A program made the position numbers and the translations under genes. Positions 32,542 to 40,405 of a stretch of DNA of 50,232 nt are shown here, in pieces. The stretch's first letter is position 1. Every line of letters begins with the position of its first letter. The DNA lies in contig JBOIEQ010000011.1 in the NCBI GenBank assembly GCA_050741255.1, positions 1-50,232 of the forward strand, written 5' to 3'. The notes beneath the pieces were generated by a model that was not told the DNA's origin, searched no databases, and was given only the letters and a program-made list of their open reading frames with translations. This DNA is from CAZXNF01 sp050741255 (GTDB taxonomy: Bacteria > Pseudomonadota > Gammaproteobacteria > Burkholderiales > SG8-41).

Positions 32542-32564
32542 GTCAGTAAAACGAGGTTATCCGC

Positions 32565-32897
32565 ATGTTCGGAATTTTTAAGAAGAAACCGCCTGTCCCG
32601 TCCGCGGATGAACTGAAACGGCTCACCGCCTCAGCATGTGAAGACGTCAAGGCAAAATGGGTTCACTTCCATCAGACGGTCCACCTTAAGGCAGAAGTCC
32701 CGCTTTCGGAGAAGCTCGACTTTTTTGTTCAACCGGTACAACAATTCTTCCAGAACAAGTACCCAGTTCTACTCCAAGGACCTTCGGAGATTTTCTGGCT
32801 GACGGTGTTCACCGCAATCCTTGAGTCCGGCACCCATCCGAAAGAAGCGGTCAATGCGGCGATCGCGGAGTTAAAGAAAAAATACAGCCGCAGTTGA
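32565..32897 (+). CDS. Hypothetical protein (first cassette-like gene)
   Basis: A 110-residue soluble protein with a basic N-terminus (MFGIFKKKPPVPS), predominantly alpha-helical by composition, with several aromatic residues (WVHFHQ, FFVQPVQQFFQNKYP). No known family is recognised. Codon use is visibly AT-richer than that of neighbours, consistent with transfer. It starts 30 bases after the first base of the GTTGGGC core, as cassette ORFs do. The downstream small membrane protein starts 16 bases after its stop. Confidence 0.65.
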   Translation: MFGIFKKKPPVPSADELKRLTASACEDVKAKWVHFHQTVHLKAEVPLSEKLDFFVQPVQQFFQNKYPVLLQGPSEIFWLTVFTAILESGTHPKEAVNAAIAELKKKYSRS

Positions 32898-32912
32898 CTG
32901 CTGAGCTAACCG

Positions 32913-33092
32913 ATGAGGACGTTTGCTTGGACTGTCTATTGGGTCGGGAATATCGCCACCTTTATCAAGCTAACCTTCTTCGACGGATATCAGTACACCT
33001 GGTGGAATTGGATCATCGTTTTGCCGATCAATGAACTCTTGGCAGCTATCTGGCCAATTTATTGGGTTGTTTTGCGCCCTTTATTTGTTTGA
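32913..33092 (+). CDS. 59-residue hydrophobic small membrane protein
   Basis: A short ORF (below 60 residues) starting ATG AGG ACG at 32913. It is very rich in W, Y, F, I and L and likely has two membrane segments (WTVYWVGNIATFIKL and the C-terminal WIIVLPINELLAAIWPIYWVVL), separated by a FDGYQYTWWN loop. The coding frame is uninterrupted and hydrophobic throughout, which random sequence would not give. It follows the previous gene by 15 bases and ends 10 bp before the attC-like site. Function unknown. Confidence 0.6.
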   Translation: MRTFAWTVYWVGNIATFIKLTFFDGYQYTWWNWIIVLPINELLAAIWPIYWVVLRPLFV

Positions 33093-33102
33093 AAGAAATG
33101 GC

Positions 33103-33169
33103 GCCCAACCATCCGTTCAACGCCCGCGCGTCTTAGGGCCGGCGAGTGCGGGTTATCGGCACGTTGGGC
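33103..33169. other. attC-like integron recombination site
   Basis: R'' box GCCCAAC (33103-33109) and R' box GTTGGGC (33163-33169) are perfect reverse complements 67 bases apart end to end. After R'' comes CATCC and GTTCAAC (L''-like, 33115-33121), and the interior can fold as a hairpin with unpaired bases. Spacing and box sequences fit known attC (59-be) sites. No integrase gene is visible in the window. Confidence 0.6.
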
Positions 33170-33220
33170 ACCAAAGAAGCGCATCGCTCTTTAAAGCGCC
33201 TACTTGTCTACTTCTTTGAT

Positions 33221-33775
33221 ATGAATCGACCTGACATCCCCGACGAATTGCGCGAGTTTATTCTTTCGATGGCACGACGCGACGACGTGAATTCCGTCTC
33301 CTGTCAGTTCCACGATTTCAGGCTATGGGAGGGCTTGTTGGCAGAGCAGGCCAGGCGGGTAGGTATGAGTGGCAAACCACCAGGAGATGCGTTTTTCCTA
33401 TGTGGCCCGGACAGCGGTATTCACGGCGTCGCCAAACTTCATCCAGGACTTGAGGACATGCGGCCGGAAGAGTGGTTTACAGGCGATACGCTAGAGGAAA
33501 AGATGGGGGGCGAAATCCACATTCCATACGAGGGCGTCTGCGGCGCCGATTTCTTCGTTTACCCGGACTGGCGAGAAATTTACCCAGAGGCTTGGAAGAA
33601 GGAAGGCGCAGAACTCGACTGGGCAACTGCGAAGAAACCATGCAATCACTTGTTGATTGATCGAGACCTCGGTGAGTCAGTTTGCGCTATACGCACTAGC
33701 CCCGTTGCTGGCTGGTGGCTGTACAGCAGCACCGCGCCCTACAAGGACTGCTGTCCATTTCACAGTGACCGGTAG
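33221..33775 (+). CDS. Hypothetical protein (second cassette-like gene)
   Basis: The likely start is ATG at 33221 (MNRPDIPDELREF), giving about 184 residues. A GTG-initiated extension to 33146 would begin inside the attC-like site and is therefore unlikely. It contains PGDAFFLCGPDSGIHGVAKLHPGLED, a W-rich D-W-R-E-I-Y-P-E-A-W tract and a C-terminal CCPFHS. No family is recognised. Codon use is AT-richer than that of the flanking chromosome. It follows the GTTGGGC box by about 50 bases. Confidence 0.6.
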   Translation: MNRPDIPDELREFILSMARRDDVNSVSCQFHDFRLWEGLLAEQARRVGMSGKPPGDAFFLCGPDSGIHGVAKLHPGLEDMRPEEWFTGDTLEEKMGGEIHIPYEGVCGADFFVYPDWREIYPEAWKKEGAELDWATAKKPCNHLLIDRDLGESVCAIRTSPVAGWWLYSSTAPYKDCCPFHSDR

Positions 33776-33856
33776 AGTCAGTGCATTCTGTGGGGAAACC
33801 TCAGGGTCTGTCCCCGATTGCTCGTCCTGATACGAGGGTCGCCGATGAGTGCCAGC

Positions 33857-33863
33857 GTTAGGC
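33857..33863 (+). other. GTTAGGC, possible second attC R' core
   Basis: A GTTRRRY core 47 bases before the CoiA-like gene start. The expected RYYYAAC partner upstream is not found, so this may be a degraded attC or chance. Confidence 0.3.
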
Positions 33864-33903
33864 GCCAGTTCGGGATGGCTACCTCCCTTTCACACCCATT
33901 CTC

Positions 33904-34620
33904 ATGAAGATCGCTCTCGTCAACGGGAAGCGCCAAGCGGCCGAGCCGGGCATCGCTGGGGAATGCCAGAACTGTAGCCGCCCGATGACGCCAAAGCGTG
34001 GCGAACAGCGAGCTTGGCACTGGGCACACAAGGGGCGGCTAATGTGCGACCCGTGGTGGGAGAACGAAACGGAATGGCACCTCAACTGGAAGAGATGCTT
34101 TCCAGATGATTGGAGGGAGATCGTTCATTCAGCGCCAGACGGCACGAGACATATCGCGGACGTCAAAACCGAACACGGATGGGTAATCGAATTCCAACAT
34201 TCGTCGATCAAGCCCGAGGAACGTCGGTCGAGAGATTCCTTCTACGGTCGTCTTATCTGGATAGTTGACGGAACACGGCGTAAGAGAGACGCGCCACAAT
34301 TCGAGAGGGCATGGAATGACGGGACCGCGGTCGGATCAAATGGTGTCGTAAAGAATCTGTTCGTAGCCGAATCTGTCTTGCTGAGGGAGTGGTCAGATTC
34401 GCAGGGGCCGATTCTCTTTGATTTCGGAGGACCGGTGCTGGGGTGGGTTCTGCCTGGCCGGCGCGATGATTGGGTCTACGTTGCGCGATTTCCACGCGCT
34501 GAAATAGTCCAGATTCTTCGCACGGGGGCAGCAAAACCGAGCCTCTCTTTCGACGGCCTGCTAGTGGAGCTCAAAGAGCTGATTTCTCGCTATGAAGCAG
34601 ACAAGAGGCAGCGGTACTAA
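33904..34620 (+). CDS. CoiA-like predicted nuclease (third cassette-like gene)
   Basis: A 238-residue protein with a CoiA-like arrangement. An N-terminal zinc-finger-like motif (C-x2-C in ECQNCSRPM, then AWHWAH) is followed by a PD-(D/E)xK-like core with HIADVKTEHGWVIEFQHSSIKPEER, giving D and E-x-Q candidate catalytic residues, and then IWIVDG. CoiA-like nucleases are linked to competence and DNA processing; the actual role here is unknown. The codon use and position match the two other cassette-like genes. Confidence 0.7.
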   Translation: MKIALVNGKRQAAEPGIAGECQNCSRPMTPKRGEQRAWHWAHKGRLMCDPWWENETEWHLNWKRCFPDDWREIVHSAPDGTRHIADVKTEHGWVIEFQHSSIKPEERRSRDSFYGRLIWIVDGTRRKRDAPQFERAWNDGTAVGSNGVVKNLFVAESVLLREWSDSQGPILFDFGGPVLGWVLPGRRDDWVYVARFPRAEIVQILRTGAAKPSLSFDGLLVELKELISRYEADKRQRY

Positions 34621-34693
34621 TTTGATGCGAAATGGCTTGATGAAGATCGGCTTGGATAAAGCTTTGCCCGAGGCACTTAAAAGCGCGTTCGAA

Positions 34694-34719
34694 GGGGCGC
34701 GCGATAAGCCGCGCGCCCC
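34694..34719. other. 10-bp GC hairpin after the cassette island
   Basis: Stem ggggcgcgcg/cgcgcgcccc (34694-34703, 34710-34719) around a 6-base loop. No T-run follows on either strand, so terminator activity is uncertain. It lies between the CoiA-like gene and the right arm of the family B repeat. Confidence 0.55.
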
Positions 34720-34741
34720 TCATTGCGGACATTTACTTTCA

Positions 34742-34760
34742 TTTCTCTGCGCTCTCTGCG
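34742..34760. repeat. Right arm of GCAGAG-type inverted repeat (family B)
   Basis: A perfect 19-base reverse complement of 32350-32368. The pair encloses the 2.4-kb cassette-like island. Confidence 0.8.
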
Positions 34761-34844
34761 TACCCCTCAAGGCGGTATCTAGATCTCTGCAGCGATTCTC
34801 GATCTTGATTTTCCTGGCGCCGTAGCCGGGAATAAGTTTCAGGC

Positions 34845-35825
34845 TTACTCCGGTTCGATCTTCGCCGCCTTCACGATCTTGCCCATCCGCGGCAAGTCGG
34901 TCTTCAGCACCTTGTCCAGCGCGGCCGGCGCGCCACCGACGACTTCGGCACCCTGCGCGGCGAGCTTCTCGCGCACGTCGGGGGCCTTCAGCGCCTTGTT
35001 GATTTCCACGTTCAGCGTTTTCACCATCGCGGGCGGCATGTTCGCCGGGCCGTACACGCCGATCCAGAAATCCAGCTCGTAGCCGGGCAGGCCCGACTCG
35101 GCGACGGTCGGCACGTCCGGCAGCGCTGGCGAACGCTTGGCGCTGGTGACGGCCAGCGCCTTGATGCGGCCCGCCTTGACGTGGCCGGAGGCGGAGATCA
35201 TCGCGTCCACAATCAACTGCACCTTGCCGGACATTACGTCCGGCAGCGCCAGGGCCACGCCCTTGTAGGGGATGTGGACCATGTCGATGCCGCCCATCAC
35301 GTTGATCAGTTCGCCGCCGAGATGCAGCACGGTGCCGATGCCGGAGGACGCGTAGCTGAGCTTGCCCGGGTTGGCCTTGGCATAGACGATCAGTTCGCGG
35401 ATGGTCTTCACCGGCAGCGCCGGGAAAGCGCCGATCACGTTCGGCGACACCGCCGCGAACACGATGGGGGTGAAGTCCTTCACCGGGTCGTACGGCATCT
35501 TCTTGTACATGTGCGGCGCGACGGCGTGGGTGGAGATGTTGCCGGTGCCGAGCGTGTAGCCGTCGGGCTGGGCCTTGGCGAACATCTCGGCGCCGATGGT
35601 GCCGCCTGCGCCGCCGCGGTTGTCGATCACCATCGGCTGGCCGAGTCCGTCGGCTGTCTTGTAGGCGATGGTGCGGCCGATGATGTCGGACACCCCGCCC
35701 GGCGCGAAGGGAACGATGAAGCGGATGGGCCGGGACGGATAGGCGTCGGGGGTGGCGAACGCGGCGCCGGCGGTGAGCGTAGCGGCGATCGCCAGGGACA
35801 GACGGCAAGCGTGGACGGAATACAC
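34845..35825 (-). CDS. Bug-family (TctC-like) substrate-binding protein
   Basis: A 326-residue orphan Bug protein with a signal peptide (cleavage near AAFATPD, about residue 22). It has YPSRPIRFIVPFAPGGVSDIIGR, VIDNRGGAGGTIGAE and VPTVAESGLPGYELDFWIGV. GTG at 35825 is the likely start: CAGGAG lies just upstream and it gives a normal signal peptide, whereas the ATG at 35858 would bury the signal. It follows FAH and proline iminopeptidase genes on the same strand. Confidence 0.88.
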   Translation of the reverse strand: MYSVHACRLSLAIAATLTAGAAFATPDAYPSRPIRFIVPFAPGGVSDIIGRTIAYKTADGLGQPMVIDNRGGAGGTIGAEMFAKAQPDGYTLGTGNISTHAVAPHMYKKMPYDPVKDFTPIVFAAVSPNVIGAFPALPVKTIRELIVYAKANPGKLSYASSGIGTVLHLGGELINVMGGIDMVHIPYKGVALALPDVMSGKVQLIVDAMISASGHVKAGRIKALAVTSAKRSPALPDVPTVAESGLPGYELDFWIGVYGPANMPPAMVKTLNVEINKALKAPDVREKLAAQGAEVVGGAPAALDKVLKTDLPRMGKIVKAAKIEPE

Positions 35826-35989
35826 GGGACACTCCTGAAAGGAAATGTCCTGACCCATGCATCAGGCGTGCCAGACGGGCGCCGGGGCAAAAAACGGCCC
35901 GCCTGTCCGTTTTGAGGGGGAAATGCGCGTCTTTCGGCAGCAGACGCGACCTGGTGAGGCGTGCCTGCACCCTCTCGGTGCGGCAGGCT

Positions 35990-36889
35990 CTAGGGCGCGA
36001 CTATCTTGTTACGCAGCAGCCCCAGCCCCGCGACCTCGGTCTCCATCACGTCACCCACCTGCATGAACTCCGGCGGGTTGCGCGCGTGGCCGACGCCGGC
36101 CGGCGTGCCGGAACAGAACACGTCGCCGGGTTCCAGTGTCAGCCCCAGCGACAACTCCGCGATCAGGCGCGGAATCTTGAAGTACATGTGCTTCGTGGAT
36201 GAATCCTGCTTGACCACGCCGTTCACGCGGCAGGTCACGCGCAGGTCCGACGGGTCGATCTCGTCGGCGGTGGCGATCCACGGCCCCATCGGGCAGGAAC
36301 CGTCGATGCTCTTGCCCTTGAACCACTGCTGGCCGTGCTGGCGCTGCAGTTCGCGGGCGGAGACGTCGTTGATGACGGTGTAGCCGAAGACATGCTTCAT
36401 CGCGTCGGCTTCGGTGATGTTCTTGCCGCCCGGCCCGAAGATCACGCCGAGCTCCACTTCCCAGTCTAGTTTCTGCGTCACCTTCGGATCGAGCACGATG
36501 TCGCCGTACGGCGCGTTCACCGCGGTCGGGGCCTTGCTGAAGAAGGCCGGGTGCGCGGGCATCTCCGTCACGTGCGGGCGCGCCTTCACGCCTTCGTCGA
36601 AATGTTCCACGTAGTTCCAGCCGACGCAGAACACGTTTTTGCGCGGGCGCGGGATGGGGGCGAGCAGCGCAAGGCTCGCGAGCGGCAGGTCGGCCTTGGC
36701 GCTTTTCGCGAGGTCGGCCACTGCCGCCAGCGCCGGCTTGCCGGCCGCGATCAGCGACAGCATGTCCGTGGCGTCGAAGGGCAGCTTCGCGCCTGACGCG
36801 GCGAGGTCGACCACGCGGTCGTGATTGCCCCGCAGGACGCCGACGCGGGAAGGTTGGCCGGGGGCGTTGGCGAAAGTGACGAGTCTCAA
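35990..36889 (-). CDS. Fumarylacetoacetate hydrolase (FAH) family protein
   Basis: A 299-residue protein of the FAH superfamily. The metal ligands are E144 and E146 (LDWEVELG) and D175 (INDVSAREL), followed by the GKSIDGSCPMGPWI loop. Such enzymes hydrolyse or decarboxylate acylpyruvates and related beta-diketo acids; the substrate is unknown. The start is TTG at 36889: AGGAG lies 6 bases before it, and the protein begins as the family does (MRLVTFAN). No upstream ATG gives a better start. Confidence 0.85.
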   Translation of the reverse strand: MRLVTFANAPGQPSRVGVLRGNHDRVVDLAASGAKLPFDATDMLSLIAAGKPALAAVADLAKSAKADLPLASLALLAPIPRPRKNVFCVGWNYVEHFDEGVKARPHVTEMPAHPAFFSKAPTAVNAPYGDIVLDPKVTQKLDWEVELGVIFGPGGKNITEADAMKHVFGYTVINDVSARELQRQHGQQWFKGKSIDGSCPMGPWIATADEIDPSDLRVTCRVNGVVKQDSSTKHMYFKIPRLIAELSLGLTLEPGDVFCSGTPAGVGHARNPPEFMQVGDVMETEVAGLGLLRNKIVAP

Positions 36890-36921
36890 TGTGTTCTCCT
36901 TTAATGAATGCTTGCAACAAG

Positions 36922-37036
36922 CCAGCCGCAGATAAACGCAGATGAACGCAGATAAAACAGAAAAAGCCGAACTTGCGGTGAATGCTGATCGTCGTTGATC
37001 TATCAGCGTGTATCTGCGTGTATCTGCGGCCGGCTG
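36922..37036. repeat. Intergenic inverted repeat with GCAGATAAA sub-repeats (family C)
   Basis: The left arm (36922-36954) is three tandem CGCAGAT-type units; the right arm (37001-37036) is the reverse complement. The loop is about 46 bases. The right arm overlaps the 3' end of the proline iminopeptidase gene and supplies its last codons. Confidence 0.85.
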
Positions 37037-38001
37037 ATGATGGTCTTGAACTTCTCGGCGGCTTTCACCAGCTCCGCGGCGATGCCGGGTTCCCACGCCG
37101 AGTGCCCCGCATCGGGGACGATGATGTACTCCGCTTCGGGCCACGCCGCGTGCAGGTCGTCGGCGGTGACGATGGGGCATACGCCGTCGTAACGGCCCTG
37201 CACGATCACGGCGGGGATGTGGCGCAGCTTCCCGACGTTCGCGAGCAGCGCGTTCTCCGGCAGGAAGATGTCGTGCCTGAAGTAGTGCGCCTCGATGCGC
37301 GCGAGACCCAGTGCGACCACGTCGCCGGCAAAGTAGGACACCGTCTCTGCGCTCGGCAGCAGCGTCGAGCAGGAGCCTTCGTAGACCGACCACGCACGCG
37401 CCGCCGGCATGTGCACGACGGGATCGGGGTCGATGAGGCGGCGATGGTAGGCCGTCAGCAGGTCGCTGCGCTCGGCCTCGGGGATCGCGCCGGCGAATGC
37501 GCGCCACGCCTCGGGGAAGAAAGCGCGCAGGCCGTAGAGGAACCAGTCGATTTCGGACTTCCGGCACAGGAAGATGCCGCGCAGGATGAGCCCTGTACAG
37601 CGGTCGGGATGCGCTTCGGCATAGGCGATCGCGAGCGTCGAGCCCCACGATCCACCGAAGACCAGCCAGCGATCGATGCCGAGGTGTTCGCGCAGGCGTT
37701 CGAGGTCGCTGACGAGGTGCGGCGTGGTGTTGTCGGTCAGTTCGCCGAGCGGCGTCGAACGTCCGGCGCCGCGCTGGTCGTAGATGATGATGCGGTAGTG
37801 CGCGGGATCGAAAAACCGCCGGTGGTTGGGCGACGAACCGGCGCCCGGCCCGCCGTGCAGGAACACGACCGGCACGCCGTCCGGGTTTCCCGACTGTTCC
37901 CAGTACATCGCGTGGCGCCCGTCGAGCGCCAGCATGCCGGCGGCGTACGGTTCGAGCAGCGGAAAGAGGGCGGTGCGGGGAGTGGCGGAGAGGTCGGCCA
38001 T
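37003..38001 (-). CDS. pip: Proline iminopeptidase
   Basis: A 332-residue alpha/beta-hydrolase of the proline iminopeptidase (peptidase S33) family. It has HGGPG (oxyanion, 49-53), the nucleophile GGSWGS (116-121, S118) and DQRGAGRS, with the late His in DAGHSAWEPG. It releases N-terminal proline from peptides. The last residues (ISRPQIHADTR) are encoded inside the right arm of an intergenic repeat, so the native C-terminus may have been altered. Confidence 0.9.
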   Translation of the reverse strand: MADLSATPRTALFPLLEPYAAGMLALDGRHAMYWEQSGNPDGVPVVFLHGGPGAGSSPNHRRFFDPAHYRIIIYDQRGAGRSTPLGELTDNTTPHLVSDLERLREHLGIDRWLVFGGSWGSTLAIAYAEAHPDRCTGLILRGIFLCRKSEIDWFLYGLRAFFPEAWRAFAGAIPEAERSDLLTAYHRRLIDPDPVVHMPAARAWSVYEGSCSTLLPSAETVSYFAGDVVALGLARIEAHYFRHDIFLPENALLANVGKLRHIPAVIVQGRYDGVCPIVTADDLHAAWPEAEYIIVPDAGHSAWEPGIAAELVKAAEKFKTIISRPQIHADTR

Positions 38002-38079
38002 GGTGCGCGTTTCGTCGGGAGCGCGGACGTTATCACACGCGCCGCGGCGTGCTCAACGCGGCGGCGGGACTCGCCGGTG

Positions 38080-39093
38080 CTAGTGGGGCGCGGGTATCGC
38101 GCCCTGCCGGCTGCGCCGCTCGGCGCCGGAGTCGAAGGCCTTAAGCCAGGCCGCGAGCGCAGCGGATTCGCCGTCGAGATGCGCGAGCTGGCGCAGGGCC
38201 ACGCGGCAGGCGATGCGCTCGGCGCGGGTGGCGGGCGGGTGGCGTGGCGGCGCATCACCGGTGCGCACCGCCGACCATACGGTGCGCTTGAAGCGCGCGA
38301 GCGCCGGATCGCCGTAACGATCGAGCAGGGTCTGGAAACGCGTGAAGCCGGCGGCGTCGAACGGCCGCGCACGGCCGTGTTCGTCGCGCACGGGGTTGGC
38401 CGGGTGCAGCGTGAGGCAGGGCGTGAGCGAGCCGGGAATGGGCTGATCCGCCGCATGTACGCGGCGATGCGCGACGAGGTCCGGCAGCAGGTGTGTATGC
38501 GGGCCCTCGGGCGTCGTCTCGCCGTGCAGTGGAATGCGCTGGAAGATTTCGACACGGCCCAGCGGTGAGCGCACGACGCGGTGCGGCTGGAATTCGGGCA
38601 TGCGCGCGAGGGGTGCCGCATCGGCGCCCCCGAACAGCGGACGGCCGGTGAGGGAGCGCAGGTAGGCGATCAGCGCGGGATCGGCGGTGCGCACCAGGAA
38701 CTCGCAGCAGGGCATGCCGAGACCGAGATCGAACAGCAGGGCGTCGCGGTCTTGCGCGCGGATCGCCTCGCGGTCGGGGCTGACTTCGGTCAGCGTTTCG
38801 CGCGCGGGTCCGTCGCAGACGCCGGCGGGCAGGCCGAAGGCCACACCCTGCTGCCAGGCGTCGGCGCGCGCGGACAGGGCTTCGAAGGCGTAGCCGCGGG
38901 CGGCGGGCGGCAGCGTGATGCGGATCGCGCCGGCGGCGTTGATGGCGGTGAGCGGGTCGGGGTGCGTCGTCGCGCTTTCCGCCAGGTGCGAAAACTCGGC
39001 CAGCGCGCCGAACACGCCCATGCTCCAGCCATTGCTCGCGTCGGCGAGTTCCCCGGCCAGGGCGGTCCGCAGCGCTGCGGGTCCGGCGCTCAT
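38080..39093 (-). CDS. Conserved hypothetical protein in the nitrile hydratase operon
   Basis: A 337-residue soluble protein with no signal peptide. It has an N-terminal SNGWSMGVFGALAEFSH, an IRITLPPAARGYAFEALSARADAWQQGVAFGLPAGVCDG stretch, and DRDALLFDLGLGMPCCEFLVRT. I think it belongs to a proteobacterial DUF family (perhaps DUF6925), but I am not certain. It overlaps the GntR gene by 4 bases and is the last gene of the five-gene unit, so it is presumably needed for the nitrile-hydratase pathway or its regulation. Confidence 0.65.
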   Translation of the reverse strand: MSAGPAALRTALAGELADASNGWSMGVFGALAEFSHLAESATTHPDPLTAINAAGAIRITLPPAARGYAFEALSARADAWQQGVAFGLPAGVCDGPARETLTEVSPDREAIRAQDRDALLFDLGLGMPCCEFLVRTADPALIAYLRSLTGRPLFGGADAAPLARMPEFQPHRVVRSPLGRVEIFQRIPLHGETTPEGPHTHLLPDLVAHRRVHAADQPIPGSLTPCLTLHPANPVRDEHGRARPFDAAGFTRFQTLLDRYGDPALARFKRTVWSAVRTGDAPPRHPPATRAERIACRVALRQLAHLDGESAALAAWLKAFDSGAERRSRQGAIPAPH

Positions 39094-39800
39094 CCGCCCG
39101 CTCCGGTCCGGCGCGCGGCGCGCGGCGGGGTGACGGCCCGCGCGGAATGCAGGCGGTGCAGCGTGATCCGCCGCACGACGGCCTTGCTCGCCTCGATGTG
39201 GGAGCGCAGCAGCAGGCCGACCTGGTCCGCGCGGCGGCGGATGATGCCGCGCAGGATCTGCGCGTGCTCGTCGTAGGTGGCGTCGATGCGCGGCGCTTCC
39301 GTGAAGTCAAGCCGGCGCACGATGCGGATGCGCTCGGTGACGTCGCGGTGCACGCGGGTCATTTCGGGATTGCCCGCCGCCCGCACGAGGTCCTGGTGGA
39401 AGGCTTCGTCGAGCACGCACACGCGCGCCGGGTCCTTCACGCGCTTGTCGGGCGTGACGAGCCAGGTTTCCTTGAGTGCCTCGACATCGGGCTTGTCGGG
39501 CTGTTCCACCAGCTTGCGCACGGCGGCGAGCTCGAGGATTACGCGCAGGTCGTAGAGGTTTTCGAGCGCTTCGAAGTCGAAGGGCTTCACCGCCCAGCCG
39601 TTGCGCGCGGAGACGGTCAGGTAGCCTTCCTGCTCGAGCTTGAACAGCGCTTCGCGCACGGGCGTGCGCGAGACGCCGGTGCGGGCCGCGACCTCGTTTT
39701 CGGAGAAGCGGTCGCCCGGCAGCAGCCGGAACTCGAAGATGTCGCTCTTGACCTGGTCGTAGACCTGGGCCGCGAGGTTGTTCTTGGCGACGAGTTTCAT
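39090..39800 (-). CDS. GntR-family regulator (FCD domain)
   Basis: A 236-residue regulator. It has an N-terminal winged helix-turn-helix (about 7-70, LLPGDRFSENEVAARTGVSRTPVREALFKLEQEGYL) and an all-helical FCD ligand-binding domain with conserved D-E-x-F-H (DEAFHQDLV). GntR/FCD proteins are usually repressors released by a small carboxylate. It overlaps the alpha-subunit gene by 4 bases, so the operon controls its own regulator. Confidence 0.9.
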   Translation of the reverse strand: MKLVAKNNLAAQVYDQVKSDIFEFRLLPGDRFSENEVAARTGVSRTPVREALFKLEQEGYLTVSARNGWAVKPFDFEALENLYDLRVILELAAVRKLVEQPDKPDVEALKETWLVTPDKRVKDPARVCVLDEAFHQDLVRAAGNPEMTRVHRDVTERIRIVRRLDFTEAPRIDATYDEHAQILRGIIRRRADQVGLLLRSHIEASKAVVRRITLHRLHSARAVTPPRAARRTGAGG

Positions 39801-40405
39801 GCGCGCGGGGCTTTGGCCTGCGCGCCGCCGACCAGGCAGTCGCGCGTGACGAGCGCGGCCAGCGCGGCCTCGTCGAGGGCCTCGGTGCCGGCGGGCCGCC
39901 GCGGCACTACCAGGTAGCGGATGTCGGCGTTGCTTTCGTGGACGTGCACCGCGGTGCGCGCGGGCACGGTGACGCCCAGTTCCTTCAGCACCTTGCGCGG
40001 GTCGCGCACGGCGCGCGAGCGGAATTCCGGGTTGCGATACCAGAAGGGCGGCTGGCCGAGGATGGAGCGCGGGTAGCAGGAGCACAGCGAGCAGCAGATC
40101 AGGTGGTGCACGCGCGGGGTGTTTTCCACCACCTTCAGCTGCGCTTCCCCGAAGGGCACGCCGATCTCCGCCAGCGCGCGCTTGCCGTCCGCGAGCAGCT
40201 TCTTCTTGAATCCCGCATCGGTCCAGGCCCGGGCCACGATGCGGGCGCCGACCTGCGGGCCGCGTTTCGCGGCGGTCGCCAGCAGGTTGAGGATCTCCGT
40301 CTCGGAGATGACGCGCTTCTCGACCAGCAGTTCCTTCACCGCCTGCGCGGCGAGGTCGTAGTAGCCGCGCTCCGCCGGCTTGCGCGCTTTGGGTTTAACC
40401 GCCAC
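39797..40405 (-). CDS. Nitrile hydratase alpha-type subunit (or thiocyanate hydrolase gamma)
   Basis: A 202-residue protein with the metal claw CSLCSC (C105, C108, C110) in an ICCSLCSCYPRS context, followed by LGQPPFWYRNPEFRSRAVRDPRKVL, which matches nitrile hydratase alpha and SCNase gamma. The claw reads C-S-L-C-S-C, a Ser more typical of Fe-type nitrile hydratases, followed by Tyr as in Co-type and SCNase. The metal is therefore undecided. The GTG start at 40405 has GGGAG in the right place and lies 11 bp inside the preceding gene. Nitrile hydratase converts nitriles to amides; SCNase converts thiocyanate to carbonyl sulfide and ammonia. Confidence 0.85.
   Translation of the reverse strand: MAVKPKARKPAERGYYDLAAQAVKELLVEKRVISETEILNLLATAAKRGPQVGARIVARAWTDAGFKKKLLADGKRALAEIGVPFGEAQLKVVENTPRVHHLICCSLCSCYPRSILGQPPFWYRNPEFRSRAVRDPRKVLKELGVTVPARTAVHVHESNADIRYLVVPRRPAGTEALDEAALAALVTRDCLVGGAQAKAPRA

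Noticed and set aside
33790..33860. A possible full attC at the GTTAGGC core at 33857.
   Set aside because: No RYYYAAC partner upstream could be found, so only the R' core is listed with low confidence.
32341..34760. A complete insertion sequence between the family B arms.
   Set aside because: No transposase is encoded in the 2.4 kb; the ORFs are unrelated to IS families and fit cassettes better.
40391..40400. GTTTAACC at 40393 as a third ECF promoter element.
   Set aside because: It lies within the nitrile hydratase coding genes and is not followed by CGTTTA at the required distance.
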